From positions 1 to 64,000 of the forward strand of contig JAEYBE010000033.1 of NCBI GenBank assembly GCA_023404495.1: 64,000 bases of DNA, given 5' to 3'. This stretch comes from Actinomycetes bacterium. GTDB lineage: Bacteria > Actinomycetota > Thermoleophilia > Solirubrobacterales > JACPNS01. Positions 43,411 through 51,215 of this stretch are shown here, piece by piece (the stretch's first letter is position 1; every line of letters starts with the position of its first letter). The notes beneath the pieces were generated by a model, which did not search any database, was not told the DNA's origin, and saw only the letters and a list, made by a program, of their open reading frames with translations. The translations under genes were made by a program, and so were the position numbers.

Positions 43411-44084
43411 ATCATCATTGACTTGCGCGTGAAGAACTTGGCGTCTTCAGGCAAGTCGGCGACGCGCTTGGCCGGCACGCCGGAGTAAAGACCCGGTTCT
43501 TCGTACATCCCGCGGATCACCGATCCGGCTCCCACGACGGAGCGGTCGGGGATGTTTGTGCCGCCGAGGATCACGCAGTTGGTGGCGATCATCGTGTGGT
43601 CGCCGATGTCGATCGTGCCGGCAGTCTGAACGTTTTCGCGGATGTCGACGCCGTGCGTCATCAGGACGCATCGGAAGCCGGCGATTCCGGAGTACTCGCC
43701 CATCGTGATGCGGTTGTTGCAGTCGACGATCATCCGGTGCATGAACACCGAGGCGCGACCGATCTCCAGCGATGGATCGCGATCCTCCACTGCTTTGAAG
43801 AACTCAGGATTGTCCAGCGGCAGCGCCGTGATCCAGTTGAGCCGACCGATCGCGGCCTCTTCACGCAACACGACCTCGCGCAGGCCCCGAATGAACGTGA
43901 GGTGACCGATCACCGCGCCGCGCTCCATCACCAGGTGGTCGACGGCGATAAACGCAAGCCCAATCCGTGCGTCTGGATGAACCTCGTGTCCGTACAGACG
44001 GCGCAGGAGCTTCTGCCGTCGCTCGCCGGAGAGAAACAGCGACGACATCACGATCACCGATGCTTGGAACAAGATCTGCATCAA
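43404..44084 (-). CDS. left-handed beta-helix acyltransferase
   Basis: A 226-residue hexapeptide-repeat protein. An N-terminal hydrophobic segment (ILFQASVIVMSSLFL) is followed by repeats such as GTIDIGDHTMIATNCVILGG and TNIPDRSVVGAGSVIRG, and ends with the VPAKRVADLPED element of sugar O-acetyltransferases. It probably O-acetylates a polymer sugar. ATG 44084 or the adjacent ATG 44081 is the start. Confidence 0.83.
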   Translation of the reverse strand: MMQILFQASVIVMSSLFLSGERRQKLLRRLYGHEVHPDARIGLAFIAVDHLVMERGAVIGHLTFIRGLREVVLREEAAIGRLNWITALPLDNPEFFKAVEDRDPSLEIGRASVFMHRMIVDCNNRITMGEYSGIAGFRCVLMTHGVDIRENVQTAGTIDIGDHTMIATNCVILGGTNIPDRSVVGAGSVIRGMYEEPGLYSGVPAKRVADLPEDAKFFTRKSMMIY

Positions 44085-44154
44085 GCCTCCAGTCGCTGCA
44101 AGATCGCGACGATGCTAACAGGATGACCGCTCACCGCGAATATGCTGCCAGCGC

Positions 44155-45612
44155 ATGAATGCACTCGCCAAAACCGGTGCAAATCGCCTGAATCTGACGC
44201 CACCCGTGATGGTCGCGCTCGCGCTCGGCAGCGCGGTCACCGTGGTTGTCACGATCTTTGCGCTCGGCGCCTACGACAACGGCGTGCAGCCATCGCCGCT
44301 CTGGCTCGCCCCCTTTGCGCTGGTCGGCGCCTACTACTTCTTGCGGCCCGACTGGCCGCAGGCGCTGCCTGCTCGAGAGGCAGCACCACTCGACCGCGTC
44401 GCGCTCGCGCTGATGTCGCTGGCGATGCTCTTCATGACGATGAACGGGGTGCGTGCCGGCGGTTCGATGGCTGTCAGCGACGCCTTCCTGATCCTTGCCC
44501 TGGTCGCCGCGCTGCCCTCGCTCTTCTACCGCGACCTCGCCAGGCCTTTCCTGCCGCCGGCGTGGCTCACGATCCCCGCCGGCATCCTCGTCTTCGTCGG
44601 CCTCGTCTCGATGGTGTTCCTGTCGGACTCGCTCGTCTCGCTGGCCGGACTGCTGCGGCTGGTCGCCGCACTCCTGCTGGTGCCGCTCACCGTCGGGATG
44701 ATCGGCGGGACGCAGCGCACGATCGTCTGGCTCGTCGACCTCTGGATCGTCTCGGCGATGATCAACGCCGCTGTCGCGATCGGCGACTACGGACTTGGGC
44801 TCGGGATTGGCGAGGCGGTCACGCACGTGATCTCTGCCGGCCGCTCGACCGGCCTCACCACTCACTCGAATCACCTCGGTGTCGCGATGTGCATGACCAC
44901 TCCGCTGATTCTTGGCCGCATGGTTGTTGCAAAGACGCGCTTTCAGCGACTGGTGTTCTTCGGCGCGCTGTGTGCGACTGGCCTTGCCGTGCTCTCAACC
45001 GGGTCACGCGGGGCGCTCGTTGCGTTCGTGATCGCCGCTCTGCTCGGAACCGCCGTACTGCCGCGCGAGATTCGCGGACGCACCTGGAAGTGGCTGCTGG
45101 TTGCCGGCCTGGCCGGGATCGTTCTGGCTGCTGCGGCCTTCCGCGGCGAGGCGCTCAACTCGTTCAATCGCATCCTCGGCGGGTCGGCCGAGGTGCGCGT
45201 CAATGTCGACGAATCAGACCGCGAGCGCAAGGACGCTCGCGACCAGGGCATCCACCAGTTCACGGGCAATCCGATCTTCGGCGCCGGGCTCGTAAACGCC
45301 CGCGATGCCCACCTGATCTACCTGCAGATGGCCGCCAGCAGCGGGTTGATCGGCCTGCTGGCCTTTCTCGCATTTTTTGCGGGCTCGATCGTCGCCGCCG
45401 CACGGCGCGCACGCGCTCCTGACCTCCCGCTGGCCGTCCGCGCGGTCGTGGCCTCCGCCGGCGCGGCAGTTGCGGTTTGGGCGCTCCTCGGGCTGGTCGA
45501 GAACCAGATCGCCGACCGCTATCTCTATGTACCGTCGGGCCTGATAGTTGCAGGCATCTGGTACGGAGTCCGGAATATCTCAAGGAATGAACAGCCTTCC
45601 GCCGACGGGTAA
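44155..45612 (+). CDS. O-antigen ligase/polymerase-like membrane protein (Wzy/WaaL)
   Basis: A 485-residue protein with about 11-12 membrane segments. The large extracytoplasmic loop after VLSTGSRGALVAFVIAALLG contains the conserved GNPIFGAGLVNARDAHLIYL, where the histidine is typical of Wzy_C polymerases and ligases. It would polymerise or ligate lipid-linked repeat units outside the membrane. Its 3' end overlaps the start of the Wzz-like gene by 26 bases, the usual Wzy-Wzz partnership. Confidence 0.87.
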   Translation: MNALAKTGANRLNLTPPVMVALALGSAVTVVVTIFALGAYDNGVQPSPLWLAPFALVGAYYFLRPDWPQALPAREAAPLDRVALALMSLAMLFMTMNGVRAGGSMAVSDAFLILALVAALPSLFYRDLARPFLPPAWLTIPAGILVFVGLVSMVFLSDSLVSLAGLLRLVAALLLVPLTVGMIGGTQRTIVWLVDLWIVSAMINAAVAIGDYGLGLGIGEAVTHVISAGRSTGLTTHSNHLGVAMCMTTPLILGRMVVAKTRFQRLVFFGALCATGLAVLSTGSRGALVAFVIAALLGTAVLPREIRGRTWKWLLVAGLAGIVLAAAAFRGEALNSFNRILGGSAEVRVNVDESDRERKDARDQGIHQFTGNPIFGAGLVNARDAHLIYLQMAASSGLIGLLAFLAFFAGSIVAAARRARAPDLPLAVRAVVASAGAAVAVWALLGLVENQIADRYLYVPSGLIVAGIWYGVRNISRNEQPSADG

Positions 45613-47074
45613 TTCGCCCGCCAAACCCCCCTCCACAGTCTTTGACGTATTCGGCATCCTCTGGCGCTGGCGCTGGGTGATCGTCGCGATGACGCTGCTG
45701 GCGTTCTTCGTCGCCGCGATCTACACGATGCGCCAGACCAAGATCTATGAAGCCGAGGCCTCCGCGCTGGTCCAGCGGCAGTCGCTTGCCAACAGCCTGA
45801 ACAACATCCTCTCGCCGGGCGCCCAGGCCAACGAGGGGCCGCGCGTGGTCACGGCCCAGGCGCAACTTGCCAAGTCACCGGTGATCGCCGAGCGCACGCT
45901 CAAGCAGGTGCCGAGCGCAAACCTCGATGTCGGTCAGTTGCTCGCGAGCGTCACCGTTGAGGCAGACGCCGGCAGCGACGTCCTGCACTTCAAGCTCCAG
46001 AACGAGAGCGGTCCGCTCGCGGTGCGCCTCGTGAATGTCTACGCGCGCGAGTACGTGATCTACTCGACCGAGCTTTCCAAGCAGAGCGCCGTGGACGCAA
46101 CCAAGACGGTCCGCGCGGAGCTCAAGCGCCTCGCCGATTCCGGCGACCGCTCAAGCCAGCGCTACCTCCAGCTCCAGCGAAACCTCGACTCGCTGCAATC
46201 GGTTGTTGCACTCACGACTCCGACGGCACAGGTGATCAACACCGCGACTGGCTACACGAAGGTCAAGCCGAAACTGATGATCGCGCTCGTGCTCGGTGCC
46301 TTCCTGGGATTCGGCCTGGGGATCGGCCTCGCATTCCTGCTCGAGGCGCTTGACCCGCGCTTGCGCTCGCCACAGGCAATCGCTGACCTGGTCGGGCTAC
46401 CGCTGCTCGCGGTGCTTCCAGCGAAGACGAGAGGTCCTGAGCCCGTCACGATCCGCGGCCGCGACGAAGCGAGCACCGAGGCGTATCGCGTGCTGCTGGC
46501 AGCTGCCGAGAACGTCGCTGGCTCGCCGCTTCGCGGCATGTTGCTCGTGACCAGCGACTCTGACCCCGCTCGCGCGTCGGCCGCGGCGGTCAATCTCGCA
46601 ATCGCCAGTGCTCGCGCCGGCCACGCGACGACGCTGGTGGACATCGGCTTCTCCTCGCCTGTGCTGACCACATTGCTCGGTGCTGCCGAGCACGCCGGAA
46701 TCTCGGATGCGGTTATCGACCGTCGTCCACTGCGCGAGACGATGCTGCCGATCAAGGCCGCCAGCAGCGGCGAAGAGACGCCGGCGCCGCTGCGATTCGT
46801 CCCGGTCGGCACGAAGTGCGAAGACCCGTCGGAGCTGATCGGCTCAGACGCGGTCAAGGAAGCGCTCGAAGACCTCGACGCCGGGGACGGAATCGTGATT
46901 GTCGACACCGGAGCCGTGGCGGGATCGAGCGGTGCCGTTTCGGCCGCGAGCGTCGCCGATCACACCCTGCTCGTCGGGTCGACCGAGAAGTCGCGCCCAC
47001 AGGAGCTCGAGGAAGCCGGCCGCAGTATTGCGCTTGGAAAGTCCGAGGCGCTGGGAGTAGCCGCCTTCGACTGA
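45587..47074 (+). CDS. Wzz/CpsC-like chain-length protein with degenerate BY-kinase domain
   Basis: A 495-residue co-polymerase. Two membrane segments (WRWVIVAMTLLAFFVAAIYT near residue 30 and MIALVLGAFLGFGLGIGLAF near 230) flank an extracytoplasmic coiled-coil domain. The cytoplasmic part resembles tyrosine kinase CpsD, but the Walker A position reads LVTSDSDPARASAAAVNLA (from about residue 322) with no GK(S/T), and the second loop reads LVDIGFSSP in place of VDAD. There is no C-terminal tyrosine cluster. It should not bind ATP and probably acts as a scaffold. AAGGA precedes ATG 45587. Confidence 0.86.
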   Translation: MNSLPPTGNSPAKPPSTVFDVFGILWRWRWVIVAMTLLAFFVAAIYTMRQTKIYEAEASALVQRQSLANSLNNILSPGAQANEGPRVVTAQAQLAKSPVIAERTLKQVPSANLDVGQLLASVTVEADAGSDVLHFKLQNESGPLAVRLVNVYAREYVIYSTELSKQSAVDATKTVRAELKRLADSGDRSSQRYLQLQRNLDSLQSVVALTTPTAQVINTATGYTKVKPKLMIALVLGAFLGFGLGIGLAFLLEALDPRLRSPQAIADLVGLPLLAVLPAKTRGPEPVTIRGRDEASTEAYRVLLAAAENVAGSPLRGMLLVTSDSDPARASAAAVNLAIASARAGHATTLVDIGFSSPVLTTLLGAAEHAGISDAVIDRRPLRETMLPIKAASSGEETPAPLRFVPVGTKCEDPSELIGSDAVKEALEDLDAGDGIVIVDTGAVAGSSGAVSAASVADHTLLVGSTEKSRPQELEEAGRSIALGKSEALGVAAFD

Positions 47075-47081
47075 CCCGCGG

Positions 47082-48320
47082 CTACTGCTGCTGGTAGACC
47101 CGCACGTAGTCGGTTTCCATCGTTGAGCCGTCCTCAGTGGCGTAGTCGCGACCGATCGCCTGCTGGAGGATCAGGTACATCGACTCGCGCGGCACGGCGC
47201 TGCCCGTGTACTTCGGGCCGGGAATGCCGTCCATGAAGACCTGCACGCTGTTGGCGTCCCAGAGCAGTCCGTATGTGTGCCAGGTGTCGACGTAGTTGCT
47301 CGCGGTGTTGCCGAAGGGCTGGGTGCTGGATTCGATCGCGCCGCCGGAACCTGCCATGTGCGTAGAGAAGTACGGGAACTTCAGCTTGGCGGTGTCGAAG
47401 TACTCGAAGATGTCGATCTCCGGCGGCCAGCCGTCCTTGGCCGGCAGCATCCAGAAGGCCGGCCAGCAACCGTTGCAGGACGGGACGCGGATGCGCGACT
47501 CGACGTAGCCGTAGGTGAAAGAGAAGCGGTCCTTGGTGTTGACCATCCCGGTCGAGTACTTGTAGGTGCCCCAGTGCTGCGTCTCAAGCGGTGTTGCGAG
47601 CTTGCGCACCGTCTGCTTGAGCGCGCCGCCAGCGACCGTGGAGTTCTCCGGCATGTACCAGGCGCCCTCGAGGATGTTGTAGGGGAAGCCGCCCTTCTTC
47701 CAGGGCTGCCCAAAGTCGTTGATGCCCTTTGTAGTCCAGTCGTTTCGCTGGGGACTCCACTTGGACGAGTCCAGCGAACTGCCGTCGAACTCGTCGGAGA
47801 AGACCATCCGCCAGCTGTCGCTGGTGTCGCCATCGGTGATCCCGCCAAGGCGTGGGTCGGGGGTGGGCTCAGGGAGCGTCGGTGCCGGAGTCGCCTTGTT
47901 TGACCCCGATGGCTTGGGCTTTGAGCCCTTGCTGCGCGATGCATTCGAGATCACCGCGGAAATTCGGCGCGTGAAACTGCGCGAGGCGGCGACGCTGGCT
48001 CCGCGGGCGACCGCCCGCAGCGTGAATGTGTACTCGCCGTCGGCAAGCGCCGTGGTGTCGACGCGCGGCTTGAACGGGGCGCGGCCATCGACTGCGATGC
48101 GCGCCGAGCCGAGCCAAACCTCGACACGCTTGACACGCTGCTTGAGGCCCTTGGCAAGACGCGGCTTGAAGGTCGCGGTGCGGCTCAAGGTTGCTCCGTC
48201 GCGCGGCGAGGCGATCGTGACGCGCGCGGCCGAAGCGCTCGAAGCCACAGCCAGAGCGCAAAAGAGAGCGGCCAGCGTGGAGGCGATCAGCCGAGTGGTG
48301 AGAAGCGTGGAGCACTGCAT
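47082..48320 (-). CDS. secreted GH16 glycoside hydrolase (paralog A)
   Basis: A 412-residue exported glycosidase. A signal peptide (about 1-32, ending ASA) precedes a Big/Ig-like module (residues 33-120, with FTLRAVARG) and a Ser/Pro linker, then the GH16 domain. The catalytic motif E301-I-D303-I-F-E306 matches the ExDxxE of laminarinases and lichenases. It may trim or release the polymer made by this island, or degrade external beta-glucan. Its C-terminal stop is 8 bases from the end of the Wzz-like gene (convergent). Confidence 0.92.
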   Translation of the reverse strand: MQCSTLLTTRLIASTLAALFCALAVASSASAARVTIASPRDGATLSRTATFKPRLAKGLKQRVKRVEVWLGSARIAVDGRAPFKPRVDTTALADGEYTFTLRAVARGASVAASRSFTRRISAVISNASRSKGSKPKPSGSNKATPAPTLPEPTPDPRLGGITDGDTSDSWRMVFSDEFDGSSLDSSKWSPQRNDWTTKGINDFGQPWKKGGFPYNILEGAWYMPENSTVAGGALKQTVRKLATPLETQHWGTYKYSTGMVNTKDRFSFTYGYVESRIRVPSCNGCWPAFWMLPAKDGWPPEIDIFEYFDTAKLKFPYFSTHMAGSGGAIESSTQPFGNTASNYVDTWHTYGLLWDANSVQVFMDGIPGPKYTGSAVPRESMYLILQQAIGRDYATEDGSTMETDYVRVYQQQ

Positions 48321-48368
48321 CGTGCCCCACCTATCGGCGGCTGTTCTAGACGCTCAGCAGCGCTTTAA

Positions 48369-48411
48369 ACGTTTGTTCTAGTCAGACGTTGGACCGGCTG
48401 GACGTTTGTTC
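48369..48411. repeat. direct repeats ACGTTTGTTC upstream of GH16 paralog A
   Basis: Two exact copies of ACGTTTGTTC at 48369-48378 and 48402-48411, 33 bases apart (about three helical turns), with a partial copy between. They lie 50-90 bases upstream of the GH16 paralog A start, on the other strand reading GAACAAACGT. They could be binding sites of a regulator. Confidence 0.4.
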
Positions 48412-48426
48412 GAAACGCCCGGCCAA

Positions 48427-48440
48427 CCGCTCAAGAGCGG
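48427..48440 (-). terminator. small hairpin after GH16 paralog B
   Basis: CCGCT-CAAG-AGCGG forms a five-base stem 14 bases after the stop of GH16 paralog B. It is short and lacks a U-run. Confidence 0.35.
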
Positions 48441-48453
48441 CTAGGCATCGGCC

Positions 48454-49602
48454 TTACTTCGACTGCCAGACGCGGATGTAGTCGGTCCGCATCTCCGGGT
48501 TCCCGGCAGGCACCAGCCCGTCGGCGACCGAGAGCGAAAGGATCAGGTACATCGAGACCTGCGGAACCGCGGCGCCGGTGAAGACCGGTCCGGGCACGCC
48601 GTCAAGGAACGGCTGAATCTTGGACGGGGTCCACAGGAAGCCGTACGTGTGGTACTGCCCGGTGTAGTCGGTCGCGGTTCCACAAGGCACCGTGAAGTAC
48701 TCGAGGTTCGACTGGTTCACGCCGTTTTCCGACCAGTGACTGGCAAAGAACGGTCGACGCTGCGATCCGGCCGTGTCGATGTACTCGAAGAGGTCCATCT
48801 CCGGCGGCCAGGAGACGCCCTGAGGGAGAGTCCAGAAGACCGGCCAGCAGCCGCGGCAGCTTGGCACCTTGACGCGCGCCTCGACATAGCCGTACTTGAA
48901 GAAGAAGCGGTGATTGCTGTTGATCATGCCGGTGGTCAGCGGGTAGGACTCGTATGGCTCCTGCTTGATCATCTGCACCAACGAGCCGCCTGAGACCGTG
49001 GTGTTCTCGGGCCGGTACCAGGCGTCCTCACGGTCGTTATAGGGGTTTCCGCCGATGATCCAGTCGTCGCGCTGACTAATCCACTTGCTGTTGTCAAGCG
49101 CGTTCCCGTTGAAATCGTCACGGAAGATCATCGACCACTTCTTCTTCGACTTGGTGAGCGCGGTCGGCAGCGCGACGGTCTTCTTCTTGGTCGCCGACGG
49201 AACGGCGAGCTTGTTCGATACGCGGATGTAGATCGAGCGCATGTACTCGCAGATCTGGCGGTTCGGACCCTTGGTTCCACGCTTCTTGACGAGCAGGCTG
49301 GCGCGCAGGACGTGCTCGCCGTTGTCAAACTTGCGCGTGTCGATCGACGCCGTGTACGGCGCACGCTTGTCCACCCCGATCCGCTGGCCGTCAACCCAGA
49401 ACTCGACGCCCCAGACCGTCTTGATCAGCTTCTTCTTGATCGCAGTGCGCGCGGTGATCTTGCCGGCCACACGCTGGTTGTTGTAGGGCTTGGCGAGCAC
49501 GAACGAGCCGTAGCTCGCCGCAGATGCGGTGGAAATGCCGCCAAGAACGAACAGCGCGGCGAGTGCCAACGCGAGGATGATTGGAAATCTGCGGGGATGC
49601 AA
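48454..49602 (-). CDS. secreted GH16 glycoside hydrolase (paralog B)
   Basis: A 382-residue paralog of the neighbouring GH16 gene. The signal peptide ends near STASA, a module of about 90 residues (SIDTRKFDNGEHVLRASLLV) is shared with paralog A, and the GH16 domain has E268-M-D270-L-F-E273. GYVEARVKVPSCRGCWPVFW, with two extra cysteines in CRGC, is conserved in both paralogs. The tandem pair suggests duplication with different substrate use. It lies upstream of A on the same strand with its own promoter. Confidence 0.92.
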   Translation of the reverse strand: MHPRRFPIILALALAALFVLGGISTASAASYGSFVLAKPYNNQRVAGKITARTAIKKKLIKTVWGVEFWVDGQRIGVDKRAPYTASIDTRKFDNGEHVLRASLLVKKRGTKGPNRQICEYMRSIYIRVSNKLAVPSATKKKTVALPTALTKSKKKWSMIFRDDFNGNALDNSKWISQRDDWIIGGNPYNDREDAWYRPENTTVSGGSLVQMIKQEPYESYPLTTGMINSNHRFFFKYGYVEARVKVPSCRGCWPVFWTLPQGVSWPPEMDLFEYIDTAGSQRRPFFASHWSENGVNQSNLEYFTVPCGTATDYTGQYHTYGFLWTPSKIQPFLDGVPGPVFTGAAVPQVSMYLILSLSVADGLVPAGNPEMRTDYIRVWQSK

Positions 49603-49636
49603 AGTGAGAAGAATCGTCGGGGAAAGGGTGAAATAA

Positions 49637-49665
49637 GAAATAGCTCAAACTTGCGGACTCGTCAA
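49637..49665 (-). promoter_or_regulatory. possible promoter of GH16 paralog B
   Basis: TTGACG (49665-49660), 17-base spacer and TATTTC (49642-49637). The -35 box sits in the loop of a hairpin CTTGCGG/CCGCAAG (49650-49673). The -10 match is weak. Confidence 0.35.
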
Positions 49666-49779
49666 CCCGCAAGATTCAGGTCTTGCACATCCGAAAACCG
49701 TGGATAGCCTCAAGGTTGCGCGTCGGCGGAACTTTTCCTGCTTCCCCCGCCTGATCGCCGAGGCGCAACTCGATCACAA

Positions 49780-50967
49780 GTGCGCATTCAGCTCTGGAGT
49801 TACAACTACGCCCCCGAACCGACCGGAATTGGTCCGGTCAGCCGTACCTGGGCTCAGGCGATGAACGAGCTCGGCCACGAAGTCAGCGTCGTCGCCGCCC
49901 ATCCGCACTACCCGGAACCCGTTTGGGGTCGTCACATCCTGCCCACCCGCTCTGACGAAGATGGAATCGAAGTCGTCCGCCTGCCGCTCTGGGTCGGCCG
50001 CAAGAGCGCCCTGGCCCGGATGCGCCAGGACGCGTCGTTTTCGGCCGCACTCGCCGCCTCCTACCCCTTTCTGCCGCGATGCGACGCGCGCGTGGTCGTC
50101 TCGCCATGCTTTCCGGCGCTTTCCTGTGCGATCGCAGCCGGCAAACTCGACCGCAAGCCTTGGCTGCTCTGGATTCAGGACATCCTGCCCGACGGCGCGA
50201 TCGGCACCGGGCTGGTCGATGAGACCAGCACAACGATCCGCCTTTCCCGCAAACTCGAGTCAGCCGCCTACCGCGCGGCGGACAGGATCGCGGTCATCTC
50301 CGACCGATTTGAGGCGAATCTGCTCGGCAAGGGCGTGCCCTCGCAGCGACTCTGCCGGATCTACAACCCGGCCACACTGCCTTTGGCGTCCGGGCCGCGC
50401 GAGTCATTCGCCGCCGAGCCGACCGTGCTCGTGATGGGCAACATCGGTCACTCGCAGGGACTGGATCGCGTCGTTCGCGAGTTTCAGGAGAGCGAACGGC
50501 TCGCCGCGATCGGGGCGCGGCTGCTGATCACGGGCACCGGCGTGGCGGCCGAGCAAGTGCGAAACGCGATTGCATCGGACCGCGTCGAGATGCTCGGGCT
50601 GGTCGACGACGCACGGCTCAAAGAGCTGCTGGCCACGGCGACTGTCGGCCTCGTCGCCCAGGCCGCGGAACTCCCGGAGTTCAATTTTCCCTCGAAGTTG
50701 ATGAATTACCTCGCCAGCGCGTTGCCAACCGTCGGATTCGTGGCAGCGGACTCAGAAGTGTCCGGCGTGCTGGCGGCAACGGGCGCGGGCCTGGCGATCG
50801 ACAACGCCGCGCCGGGATCGCTGGCGGGCGGTCTCGCAGACTTGCTTGAGTCGCCCGTCCGCCTGCATGAAATGTCCGACGCCGCGCACACATTCGCCGC
50901 CGAGAACCTCTCGCCGCAGGCGCTCGCGCGCGCCTTCGAGCGCGAGATTGATGAGATTGCGAAATAG
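49780..50967 (+). CDS. GT4 glycosyltransferase, WbuB-like
   Basis: A 395-residue GT-B protein. It opens RIQLWSYNYAPEPTGIGPVS and continues with VSVVAAHPHYPEPVWG, typical of WbuB-type transferases of surface-polymer clusters. The donor-domain helix reads EFNFPSKLMNYLASALPTVG with the conserved glutamate-containing EFNFPSK. It probably adds a sugar such as L-FucNAc to a lipid-linked acceptor, but the sugar cannot be told. The start is GTG 49780. Confidence 0.88.
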   Translation: MRIQLWSYNYAPEPTGIGPVSRTWAQAMNELGHEVSVVAAHPHYPEPVWGRHILPTRSDEDGIEVVRLPLWVGRKSALARMRQDASFSAALAASYPFLPRCDARVVVSPCFPALSCAIAAGKLDRKPWLLWIQDILPDGAIGTGLVDETSTTIRLSRKLESAAYRAADRIAVISDRFEANLLGKGVPSQRLCRIYNPATLPLASGPRESFAAEPTVLVMGNIGHSQGLDRVVREFQESERLAAIGARLLITGTGVAAEQVRNAIASDRVEMLGLVDDARLKELLATATVGLVAQAAELPEFNFPSKLMNYLASALPTVGFVAADSEVSGVLAATGAGLAIDNAAPGSLAGGLADLLESPVRLHEMSDAAHTFAAENLSPQALARAFEREIDEIAK

Positions 50968-50981
50968 CTCTAGAATCTGAC

Positions 50982-50997
50982 TGCACAAAAATGTGCA
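50982..50997 (+). terminator. hairpin after the WbuB-like gene
   Basis: TGCACA-AAAA-TGTGCA, a perfect six-base stem with a four-A loop, 15 bases after the stop codon. There is no U-run, so termination is uncertain. Confidence 0.4.
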
Positions 50998-51014
50998 ATC
51001 GCCCCGTCAAAAGG

Positions 51015-51107
51015 GTGGCGCAGAAGAAGATTCGGTACTACGATGAGACGACGGACCTACCGGCCGGTCAATCAAGACCGGCAAGTCAAGAGGACATCGG
51101 TAGCTAA
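51015..51107 (+). CDS. possible 30-residue leader peptide
   Basis: A GTG at 51015 opens a 30-codon frame, AQKKIRYYDETTDLPAGQSR onward and ending in DIGS, before TAA at 51105. AAAAGG lies immediately before it with short spacing. The composition looks protein-like, but a frame of this length can occur by chance. It lies in the 248-base gap upstream of the sugar transferase gene. Confidence 0.25.
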   Translation: MAQKKIRYYDETTDLPAGQSRPASQEDIGS

Positions 51108-51215
51108 GTCTCGGCAGTACCAAACAATCAACTCAATCCGCACCGAGGACATCGCAGGCCCCAAGAACCTGCGCCAGTTCTGAATCGGACGCCCCAAGGA
51201 AGGGCCGAGAGTTAC
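51108..51215 (+). other. leader region of the sugar transferase gene
   Basis: The remainder of the 248-base gap has two GAGGACATCG copies about 55 bases apart and self-complementary stretches (CTACCG...CGGTAG, ACCGGC...GCCGGT overlapping the small frame). It probably holds the promoter and a structured leader, but I cannot assign a known RNA class. Confidence 0.35.
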
